From the NCBI GenBank assembly GCA_020091685.1, contig CM034599.1:2175641-2239640 (forward strand): 64,000 bases of DNA, read 5' to 3'. The notes under the pieces were generated by a model. The model did no database searches, had not been told where the DNA came from, and was given only the letters and a program-made list of their open reading frames with translations. Both the position numbers and the translations under genes were made by a program. This stretch comes from Lutjanus erythropterus. Taxonomy: Eukaryota > Chordata > Actinopteri > Lutjaniformes > Lutjanidae. Positions 56,501-64,000 of the stretch are shown here, in pieces (position 1 is the stretch's first letter; each line of letters begins with the position of its first letter).

Positions 56501-58138
56501 GTACACTGCCACTGGCACAGCCTATAGGCACCTGCATCCTATCAGTGCTTCATGGCACTTGCTCATGTTGCTCTCTCCTGACTAGATCCTTGCTTGTGTC
56601 GTATCAGCTCTCAGATATACGTTGCTTTGGATAAAAGTGTCTGACAAATGAGATTGTAAGATTGTAAAAAGAGTCCAGCTAATGATCAACATTCAGCCCA
56701 GGAGACTGTCGGCTCACCCAGTTACTTTTGACTCCACCTTCAGTTGTGTTCATTCATGTTTATCACGAGGCTTTACCTGAGGGCTGACGGACAGCTGCTC
56801 AGAGTCAGGGGGAGCTCTGCAGGAGAGGGTCCTGGCAGAGTGGAGCTTCTAGAGGAAAAGACCACCAGAGACACTCTGATGCCAACTCCTTTATTGGCAG
56901 GAGGGGAGCTCAGAGTGTACGTGTCAAACTTTTGGAGCTGAAATTAGGATTTCTTTTCACTCCTGCGTTTCAACCCTCCACAGCAGCAATCAAAGAGAAA
57001 ATCACAAACCCGCGGACCTGTGCTGGCTTACGACTGCCTTCATAAGCATGTGTGCACTGTGCATGGTAGAATATTTTCTTTATTTTAAATATAAATGTAA
57101 TATTTTGTCAGCTTATATGTGTGTCATAGCTTGCATCTATGGTTTGGCACCTTTTCCTCTAAATTTTGCCACTGGCTAGTCTTGAGTCCCCCTTTATTAG
57201 CTATGGATGCCAAATCTGAAAAAAGAAAATTCTCACAGAAAAATAGAGAATTAAATAGTTGCAGCTCCAGACAGGTTTTAGAGTGTAAAGGTTGCAGACC
57301 TCTGACCTAAACTAACTGGTGCAGAACTGATGATCAGAGCTGTAGCCTACCTGGTGTCATCGGGAAGGTCTTGGGACATGACTTCAGCAGGTCAGGTTTT
57401 AAATTCCTGGGTACAGTCTCTCTGGAGTTGATGATTTTCACTTTACCTTTTGAAAAGAGAAGATATAATCACTTGACTTTGTCTCCACAGCAGCAGGACA
57501 CTGGTTAGTTCTGCTGAATGAATGTGGCTGTTACCAGAGCTGTCCATCACTGTGAATATGGCCCCCCCTCCGATGCCTGCACTCTGTGGGTTCATGACGG
57601 AGGTGCACAGCAGCGCAGCGATGGCGCCATCTACTGCTGAGCCTCCTCTCTGGAGGATGTCCCTGAAAGATGTCAAACACATCTCTGTCAATGCCAACAT
57701 ATTTGTCGTGCTTCAGGCCCCAGCGAAATGCGGAAACGTTTATACAATGTAAAACCAATTATCTGCAAAGCGCCCTCAGTTTCCTGTATTATGAAATGTT
57801 CTATAGAGTTGAATTTAGTTCAAATATATTTAGTTGTAAAAAGTCATCACATTTTCATCATGCACTAAGTCCTAAAGTTTGCACATAAGAGGCTGTGTAT
57901 TAATATGAAACGTGCTGCTCTTCATGACCATAAAGTGACTGTTTTGCTCTTAACAAAAGTAAAAGTAAAGTGTCACCCACCGTCCAACCTGTGAACATTT
58001 CTCTGAGTCTGCGGCCACCGCAGCTGTGGAGAAAGAGCCTTCTGGACACTTGCCCCTCACAAATACATGAATACACACAATTATGACAACGATGAGCGTC
58101 AGGAACAAGAACGCGCAGCAATATTTACGTATCTCCAT
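50522..58138 (-). CDS. ggt5: Gamma-glutamyltransferase 5-like, complete, 12 coding exons
   Basis: GGT5 is a cell-surface gamma-glutamyl hydrolase, best known for converting leukotriene C4 to D4 and also cleaving glutathione. Exons: 58138-57981, 57662-57535, 57446-57351, 55754-55565, 55465-55305, 55063-54917, 54718-54603, 53610-53426, 52475-52384, 51372-51266, 51084-50974, 50668-50522. All splice GT-AG and give 545 residues, close to family size. Residues 6-27 are the membrane anchor. Active-site residues by alignment: Arg104 (NSRET), catalytic Thr372 (VGTTHVSV, start of the small subunit), Asn392 (STIN), Glu411 and Asp414 (NNELSD), Ser430-Ser431 (PPSSM), Gly450-Gly451. The C-terminus [10 protein letters not shown] is typical. 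GVPGEIQGY and [10 protein letters not shown] favour GGT5 over GGT1. The stretch between [10 protein letters not shown] and PPSSM is shorter than in human GGT5 (from memory). It is expected to be enzymatically competent. Confidence 0.95.
51658..51698. repeat. Perfect palindrome, 20-bp arms with 1-bp centre
   Basis: TTAGACTCTTAGACTCTTAG, one base, then its exact reverse complement. Each arm is itself a tandem of TTAGACTC. A further GACTAAGAGTCTA lies just upstream at 51639-51651. It is inside the ggt5 intron between exons 9 and 10. Confidence 0.93.
52476..53425. other. ggt5 intron 8 with repeat copy
   Basis: Contains the second copy (about 52845-53060) of the repeat at 11830-12110. Otherwise it is AT-rich, and no exon is seen. 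Confidence 0.55.
53426..53610 (-). CDS. ggt5: ggt5 coding exon 8, holding the autocleavage site
   Basis: Encodes residues 333-393. It begins [16 protein letters not shown] after the acceptor CTCTCACAG. The large subunit ends in SSLDSVG, and Thr372 becomes the new N-terminal nucleophile of the small subunit after self-cleavage. [16 protein letters not shown] follows. The donor is CACAT then GTCAGT. The split codon AT+A gives Ile before FGSK, keeping the family's N-x-x-F-G spacing. Confidence 0.93.
53925..54285. mobile_element. GGTTCT/AGAACC-rich element, copy 6
   Basis: Begins near CTAACTAGAACCATATAGGG (compare 17812-17830) and continues with AGGTTTCACCTAAAACCCCC and GGTTCTACAGAGAACCC units. 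It lies in ggt5 intron 7. Clear termini are lacking. Confidence 0.6.
55790..56060. repeat. Fragment of the 'tactcaagtaaaagta' MITE type
   Basis: CATATACTCAAATTGAGTG, AACTAGTACTTTACATGAC and TCTTTTTACTCCACTACTTA echo 7080-7160 and 35575-35640. It lies in ggt5 intron 3. Confidence 0.4.
56240..56660 (+). mobile_element. LINE 3' fragment with internal deletion
   Basis: The plus strand encodes [20 protein letters not shown], the C-terminal part of a fish LINE reverse transcriptase ORF. It then jumps, in another frame, to the [19 protein letters not shown] motif and a tail ending TTGCTTTGGATAAAAGTGTC. The normal stretch between these parts is missing. The pattern fits an L2- or Rex-like LINE, 5' truncated and deleted. 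It lies in ggt5 intron 3. Confidence 0.7.
56661..57350. other. ggt5 intron 3, proximal part
   Basis: No exon or clear repeat is supported between the LINE fragment and exon 3. Confidence 0.4.
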
Positions 58139-58290
58139 GACTGATATCCTCCAACACCTCCTAAAGTTTTCTCTGAACTCTGCAGCTTATCTCTTCTGAA
58201 ATATTACAACTCTAATACTCTACAACTGACTGGCGTGGCGTATTGTCTTATCAAACGGACTGCCTGACTTCACCCACAGGAGGAAAACAA
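58139..58290 (-). promoter_or_regulatory. ggt5: ggt5 5' flank
   Basis: The first coding exon is not preceded by an obvious acceptor, so transcription may start shortly upstream. No TATA box is convincing. Two GATAAG motifs occur on the minus strand near 58183 and 58250. This is a weak call. Confidence 0.25.
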
Positions 58291-58299
58291 ACAGGAAGT

Positions 58300-58735
58300 C
58301 CCTATCAAATAAGAATAACAAAACTAAAAACAATAACACAAATAAAAAAACGAAACAATAGAAGCAATAAAATGACATAATAAAAGCAAAAACTAAAAAC
58401 AATTTAAAAAATAAAAATGAAACAATAAAAACAATGGTAAAAAAAGCAAAAAGTAAAATAATAAAGTAATAAAAACAAAAACAACAAATCAGAGCAATAA
58501 AGTAAAATTAATAAAAGCAAAAAGTAAAATAAAGCAAAAAAAAAAAATACAAAATAGAAACAATGAAAATAAAAGCAAAAACTAAAGACAATAAAACATT
58601 TTTAAAAATGAAACAATAGAGGCAATAAGATAAATAAAAATAACAGCAACAAATAAAAACAATAAAGCAATAAAAATAAACAAAAACAGTAAAACTCGAG
58701 GCAATAACATAAAAGCAATAAATAAATAAGTACGT
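58300..58735. repeat. A-rich degenerate tandem (AATAAAA/AACAATAAAA units)
   Basis: Over 400 bases of CAATAAAAACAATAAAA-like units with interspersed AAAGCAAAAACTAAA. The minus strand reads as Phe/Tyr/Val-rich nonsense ORFs. It lies between the divergent ggt5 and asphd2 genes. Confidence 0.85.
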
Positions 58736-58739
58736 GTGT

Positions 58740-60420
58740 AAAAACGTGCAGAACGTCAGAGATGCTGGACGAACAGGAAACAAACAGCAGTCAGTTTGTC
58801 CACATGAAAACACAAACTCTCATCATGACGTGGGTTAACCTGCAGACTTTAATCTCGGGGCCACAGGTCTGAGGGCCAGCTGGGGCCCCTGGTCTGAGCT
58901 CTGCAGTTAAACTATTGGCGCAACATTTGTTTTTTTTGTTGTTGTTTTTTTGTCACAAAGTGTCTCCGTCAAACTGCTGCTCTGTGGCTGCTGTGAGCGC
59001 AATACAGACACGCCGCAAGGCATCTTGGGAAATGCTGTCTGCAGTCATATCAAACAGTAGTCGATGGGCGAGCCGTGAGACATACGGAAGAGGGAGACCG
59101 TGAGCTGAGTGAAGTCAGCCAGAGATCACCAGAGTGAGACCGGATATCAGGAAAGGCTGCCTTCAAAGTAAAAGACTTGAACGTATTTCCAAATTTCATG
59201 CAATCAGTCCAAATCAGATCCAAACAAATTCAGTTTAATATCTTAAATTACAAACACAAGCATAAAATATTTATATTTAACACTATAAATGCCAGAGCTC
59301 CATAACTACTACACCAGAATATACATTTTGTAAAACTTACTAATATATTTATCAATATGCAGCCATCATGTGTAGTAAACAGCAGTATTTTTCTGTAGGA
59401 TATACCATCATTTATTCAAATATTAGATTAATCTAGAATTACTCAGAGAAACAGTTAAGTGTATTTTATATCTTTTTTTTTTTTTTTTTTAGATTTTACA
59501 CCTAGAACCATCACAAACAATTATTATCACCTGTTTCAACATTTAAGAGCTTTAACACAAAGATTCAGTGAGTTACAGATACTGAGAGTGTTCCAACCAT
59601 CCCTGGTCTCCCCTTCTTTATTTTTTAAATGAGTCTAATTAATCAATTATTTGTATTTTAATGTCAGGAAATTAGAAATCCAGACCACTTGTGTAGTTTT
59701 ATTGGCCTACTGTCAAAATATGAACTCAAATAAGCTGAAAAACACTTTTGTCCAGATGTCACCATTTTCTGGGGACAGACACATTTTTGGTGGCCTGTTC
59801 CCGGGTGGAGCTGTTCCCAGAAATGTCTCCATTTTTTTAATTGCACCTTAAGAGAAACTCCAGTAAAGAAAAGCGGAGGAGATGGAGGAGGAAAGGTACA
59901 AATATGCTCACAGAGCCTGGAAATGTATTATTGAGATAAAATACAAAAATGAGGCAAGATATGGCCAAGTAAGCCAAGTATTTTGTCTAATAGTTCACTA
60001 TTTTATTTTATTCTTTTTATTAAAGATTGGACAGAAAGGAGAAGACTGTGTACTGTATGTAATTTTCAATTGAATGTGTCAAGATAATACAAGGTGATGC
60101 AGAAATAGCAGTAAAAATGGTCAGGAATGTTTATTTATGCACAAATTAACTCGGGTCCTAAATTGGGTTGTGATGGTTTGTTATTTTTAAAAAAAATGAT
60201 CCCAGATAAAAGAAAAGTTTGAGAAATGCTCTTTTAGATCATCCTGTGTGAATCTGAAAGTGACAATCTGACATGCTGGATGACAGTTTTAATAATAAGT
60301 GTCTGTTGAGATTGATAAAAATGATTTGACTGTAAGCTGTTGGTGCACTGATGCTTTGCATGGAGGTGGGAGGAGTTTGGAGTCCCTTGAGTTTAACACT
60401 TTTATTTTGAAAGTTCCAAG
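58740..60420. other. Intergenic DNA between ggt5 and asphd2
   Basis: No gene is seen. A poly-T run of about 20 lies at 59471-59491. The AT-rich DNA gives way to CpG-rich DNA near 60450. Confidence 0.4.
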
Positions 60421-60449
60421 CGGAAGCATTGAGTATTCCCGTGTTAGCT

Positions 60450-60790
60450 TGACTCTGGGTGTCTTCCCTCCCTGGTGGAGCTTCAGTATTTACAACAATA
60501 TTCTCAGAAGAGAAGAGGAGCGTTTCTGACGCTGCTGTCTGTTGCGGACAGACAGACGGTCGGTGGATCTTCTCTCCGGCTCTCTGCTGGGTCCTCTCCC
60601 GTGTCTGGTGGTGTCTGTCGCTTCCTGCCAGGACTTCTTTTGAGCCGTTTGGAGACATTTCTGCCTATAATGTTGGCGACTGATGTCCGTCTGCCGTGTG
60701 CACTGCAGTGGCGCTCCTGCAGCTTCGCCTGGAGAAACACCTGTGCGCCTCTCCGCCTCTCCACCGGACACAGCCGGGAATGTTGAGCAG
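60450..60790 (+). promoter_or_regulatory. asphd2: CpG-rich region with probable non-coding first exon of asphd2
   Basis: GC content and CpG frequency rise here. GTTGAGCAG followed by GTACGGACG gives a plausible donor ending an exon at 60790. The next good acceptors on this strand are before 63256 and 63571, ahead of the asphd2 start codon. That this exon belongs to asphd2 is inferred from position and strand; the transcription start is not placed. Confidence 0.45.
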
Positions 60791-61277
60791 GTACGGACGC
60801 ACCAACGCACCAAACATCCACCCACATTCTCACAGAGAAACATGACCAGTCTGCGTGTTTATTGATCGGTACAGCTCATCAGTGTGTTGGCCATCAGCTT
60901 GGCTCTGGTGGTGGAGACGAAACATGGAACCAGTTGGAGGAATGAGGATGCGGGGTGTGTTTTTTTGGTTTCATGGTCGGTTTGGTGGTCCGTGCGTCCT
61001 GGAAGCAGCGGGGGAGTGTGTGTGTGTGTGTGTATGTGAGGAGGGGGGGTGGGGGGGGAGTCTTGATGGTGTCAGACAGGATGTAGGGGAGGAGGGGAGG
61101 AGGGGATCTATTGGAGCAGGATTACCCGACCATTTTTGGTGAGGGCGCGCGGTGGACTTCTGATCACAGTTGACGCATTGCACTGCTCTCCTCGCGCTCT
61201 GGCTGCTGGTCCATTATCATTATATAATCACACTCATGTCGTCCAGCCTCGCTCTTTATTTCACTTTATGCAGCGAC

Positions 61278-61300
61278 CATCACACACACACACACACACG
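61278..61300 (+). repeat. (CA)n microsatellite
   Basis: About eleven CA units in presumed asphd2 intron 1. Confidence 0.9.
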
Positions 61301-61443
61301 CCCTCCCTCCCTGCCTCCCCCTCCTCCCCCTGAGGAGCCATTTATGCAGCTCCTGCTGAGCAAATCTATGAATGCCAATTATAAATGTGGGTGGGAACCA
61401 ACCAACACTGTTTAAGTTTACATAATTCACTGTTTGGTGCGCA

Positions 61444-61445
<2 letters not shown>

Positions 61446-61490
<45 letters not shown>
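61446..61490 (+). repeat. (TG)n microsatellite, first of three
   Basis: About 22 TG units in presumed asphd2 intron 1. Confidence 0.97.
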
Positions 61491-61493
<3 letters not shown>

Positions 61494-61569
61494 AAATATA
61501 AAAGGAGAGATCTGCGTTTAAATGCAGCAAATGTGCCCATGACTCATGATTTTATACAGTGCAGTACAG

Positions 61570-61570
<1 letters not shown>

Positions 61571-61627
<57 letters not shown>
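61571..61627 (+). repeat. (TG)n microsatellite, second of three
   Basis: About 28 TG units, starting 80 bases after the first array. Confidence 0.97.
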
Positions 61628-61652
61628 AGAGCTGAATCCCAAATAGTGTTCA

Positions 61653-61654
<2 letters not shown>

Positions 61655-61707
<53 letters not shown>
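61655..61707 (+). repeat. (TG)n microsatellite, third of three
   Basis: About 26 TG units, 27 bases after the second array. Confidence 0.97.
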
Positions 61708-61709
<2 letters not shown>

Positions 61710-61720
61710 GGGGTGCAGTC

Positions 61721-62600
61721 ATTTTGAAGTCCACAGTGTGTGGGTGAGTTTCAGCAGGTGTGTTCTTCATGCAGGAGGGGAATCTGGTGTCAAACTCTCA
61801 TGTTTCACAGCAGAGCTGCAACAAACAATCGATTAAACGGTTAATCGACAAGTCGATCGGAAGATTAGCTGGTTACAGCTTCTTAAATGTGAGGATTTGC
61901 TGCTTTTCTTTGTCATATATGAAACAAATGAAGAGTAAAGCTGCAACAATTAATTGATTAATCAACTGTTGAATTAATCACCAATTATTTTGATGATCAA
62001 TTAATCATTCCAAGTCTTTTTTTAAAGTCAAAATTCTCTGATTTCAGCTTTCTAATCAACAGATTAATCGACAATGAAATACTCATAAGTTGCAGCACTG
62101 ATCATTTTGAAGTCCACAGTGTGGGGGTGAGTTTCAGCAGATGTGTTCTCAATGCAGGAAGGAACCTGCGGTTAAACTCTGACGTTTCACAGCAGAGCTG
62201 CAACAAATAATCGATTAATCAATAAAGTAAATCCGAAGAAGATAGGTTACCATCTATTATAATTATTCTACTGTAATCAAACATTGTCTGGTTGCAGCTT
62301 CTTAAATGTGAGGATTTACAGCTTTTCTTTGTCGTTCATGAAACAAATGAAGAGTAAAGTTTCAACAATTAATTGATTAATCACTTTGAAGAAAAAAATC
62401 TCAGAATTCTCTCAATTTAGCTTCTTAAATGTGAATATTTTGTGGTTTCTTTACTCCTCTTTGACAGTAAACTGAATATTTTTGGGTTGTGGACAAAATA
62501 AGACATTTGAGGACGTCATCATGGACTCTGATCAACATTTTTCACCAAGTCTGACATTTTTTAGGCCAAACAACTAATCAATACAGTTGAGAAAGTAATC
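61721..62600 (+). repeat. Tandem duplication, about 382-bp offset, of a MITE-containing segment
   Basis: ATTTTGAAGTCCACAGTGTG at 61721 recurs at 62103. It is followed in both copies by GTGAGTTTCAGCAG, TTTCACAGCAGAGCTGCAAC and CTTCTTAAATGTGAGGATTT. The copied segment includes parts of the GCTGCAAC...GATTAATC element seen at 22553. The first copy has lost part of the element's interior. Confidence 0.8.
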
Positions 62601-62639
62601 AGCAGATTAATTGACAATTAAAATAATCATTACTCTGAT

Positions 62640-63255
62640 CTTTCATCGTAGAGCTACAATGATTAGTCAATTAATCCATTAGTCGATCTAAAGAAAATTA
62701 AATGGCATCAATTATATGATAATTTATTGTTTCAGTCATTTTTTTCAAGCAAAAATGCCAAACATTGTTACATTTGTTGCTTTTCTGTGTCATTTATGAC
62801 AGTAGACAAAGAGTCTGGGTTTTGGTCTCTTGGTTGGACAAAGGAATCCATTTTAAAGACATCACTTTGGGGTCTGGGAGATTGTAATGAGCATTTTCCA
62901 CATTATAGACAATATAAATAATTAATCCACATTAACCTTGTCCTGAGGCAAAGCCAGTCTACCTGGAGTCCACATTTAAAAATTAGACTCATCACAGATA
63001 GCAAACGTATTAAAAACTAAAATTAATATTTCTGATTTATGATGATTAGATCACTCAATAATGAAAATACTTGTTCATCTCAGCATTATTTCACAGACAC
63101 AAAGTGTAATGATGATCCCTGCATCAACTCATTCTGCATGCAGACGCATTAACAGCCAACACAGTTTGGAGTGTTAATATCCCCCTGATGTCAGTTACAG
63201 TATCCTCCTGTCTTCTCCTCATGCCTCCTTCTCTCCTTCTGTCTTTGTTTTTCAG
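62640..63255. other. Presumed asphd2 intron 1, distal part
   Basis: It starts with a further fragment of the GATTAATC-type element (to about 62920). The remainder is AT-rich, ending in the pyrimidine tract TCTGTCTTTGTTTTTCAG of a likely acceptor. Confidence 0.45.
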
Positions 63256-63596
63256 AGAACAGACCACCTTAAGGCGCGGTGTCTGTCTGCATTTGTCTGA
63301 GAGAACGAGCGAGGGAGCAGCACAAATACCGCACAGCCAGACATCATGCACGGAGAAACCTCCCCTCGCTGCAGAGAGCTGAAATGTTAGGAGTGAAGAG
63401 CCGGTGTGTCAGATCGAATCAGCGGACTGTTTACATTAGGGGCGGCGATAAGAGCTGCTTGACACTCGACTCTCTAACGGCCTGCGTGTGGTTTACGGCC
63501 CCGTTCAATCACGATCAAGAAAAGACGTGTTAACTCCTCTTTCATCAGCACTTCTCCTGTTTTCCATCAGATTCAGCAGTCCGGCAGCGAGCGGGG
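63256..63596 (+). other. asphd2: Probable asphd2 5'UTR sequence
   Basis: Two acceptor-like sites precede the start codon: TTTTTCAG ending at 63255 and TTTTCCATCAG ending at 63570. Either the coding exon starts at 63571, with a separate upstream non-coding exon from 63256, or one exon runs throughout. The sequence cannot decide. Confidence 0.4.
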
Positions 63597-64000
63597 ATGG
63601 AGTGGTCACTGGAGAATGTGAGGGAGATGGTGGCTGGAGGGATGCAGTCAATCAGGGAGTGTGAGATCTGCGCGTTCGCCATCGCCATGTGTGTGCTGCT
63701 GCTCTTCATGTGGTATTGTTACAGGGTGGGCCGGGAGCACGGCTCCAGCCCTCTGCGGGGGAGGTATCTGGCGGGGCCTGGCCGGATCGGAGGGGTGGTG
63801 GGGGGCTTCATGAGTTCAGACTGCCGCGGCCGGGGGAAAGGGAAGCACGGCTCGATGCTGGAGGAACAGAATGGCTTCGCTTTCTGCCAGTCGTCAGAGT
63901 GCTTCAGATGCACCAGCGCCGGAGAGAGTCTGAACCAGAGGCTCTACCACAGCCTGCAGGATTACGCCAAGCGCTACACCTGGTCAGGTATGGGCAGGGT
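63597..64000 (+). CDS. asphd2: Aspartate beta-hydroxylase domain-containing protein 2, N-terminal part
   Basis: ASPHD2 is a single-pass type II membrane protein of the aspartyl/asparaginyl beta-hydroxylase family (2-oxoglutarate and iron oxygenases); its own substrate is not established. The visible 134 codons show [20 protein letters not shown], a membrane segment at about residues 24-42 ([16 protein letters not shown]), then RVGRE, a Gly/Arg-rich spacer, [15 protein letters not shown] and [20 protein letters not shown] followed by MGR. The last two match the conserved N-terminal region of human ASPHD2. The spacer of about 30 residues between RVGRE and NGFAFCQ is basic and glycine-rich. The catalytic domain lies beyond the right edge. 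Start context GGGGATGG is moderate. The linkage with ggt1, ggt5 and lrrc75b fits human chromosome 22q. Confidence 0.93.
   Translation, partial: MEWSLENVREMVAGGMQSIRECEICAFAIAMCVLLLFMWYCYRVGREHGSSPLRGRYLAGPGRIGGVVGGFMSSDCRGRGKGKHGSMLEEQNGFAFCQSSECFRCTSAGESLNQRLYHSLQDYAKRYTWSGMGR

Noticed and set aside
58508..58813. Phe/Tyr/Cys-rich minus-strand ORF
   Set aside because: It comes from the AATAAAA tandem array and is not a protein.

Overview
The window is nuclear DNA from a ray-finned (teleost) fish, probably a spiny-rayed one. It has short exons with consensus GT-AG introns, vertebrate-specific protein families, long TG arrays and many fish-type short DNA transposons. No prokaryotic, organellar or viral gene set is present, and no tRNA, rRNA or CRISPR array was seen.

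Four protein-coding genes can be read exon by exon. (1) A ggt1-type gamma-glutamyltransferase lies on the minus strand at the left; its first seven coding exons (694-4878) are visible and the rest, including the catalytic threonine exon, lies beyond base 1. (2) lrrc75b lies on the plus strand with four coding exons spread over 15509-42373. (3) A complete ggt5-type gamma-glutamyltransferase lies on the minus strand in 12 coding exons, 58138 down to 50522, 545 residues, with its active-site residues intact. (4) The start of asphd2 lies on the plus strand: a probable non-coding first exon ends at 60790, and the first coding exon runs from 63597 past the right edge.

Layout: ggt1 and lrrc75b are divergent (start codons about 10.6 kb apart), lrrc75b and ggt5 are convergent (stop codons about 8.1 kb apart), and ggt5 and asphd2 are divergent. 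All four families map to human 22q11-q12, so this is an ancient vertebrate linkage group. The two GGT genes have the same intron phases at every comparable boundary, as expected of old duplicates, yet lrrc75b sits between them on the opposite strand. Both GGT enzymes are cell-surface ectoenzymes that cleave gamma-glutamyl bonds. LRRC75B is an intracellular leucine-rich-repeat protein with a possible N-myristoylation start. ASPHD2 is a membrane-anchored member of the aspartyl/asparaginyl beta-hydroxylase family. Apart from the two GGTs there is no evidence that they share a pathway.

Most other DNA is repeats: a decayed Tc1-like transposon (38632-39777), a hAT-like non-autonomous element with 8-bp target duplications (7076-8063), a LINE 3' fragment (about 56240-56660), several arrays of a GGTTCT/AGAACC-rich repeat, a foldback element (49141-49590), a minisatellite of 42- and 30-bp units (about 47440-48000), near-perfect palindromes, and TG arrays beside asphd2. 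I did not find a new biological system. The observations most worth checking are the myristoylation-type start of LRRC75B, the lrrc75b exon 3 splice site that ends a tandem repeat, the duplicated GGT exon architecture around lrrc75b, and the palindromic elements.
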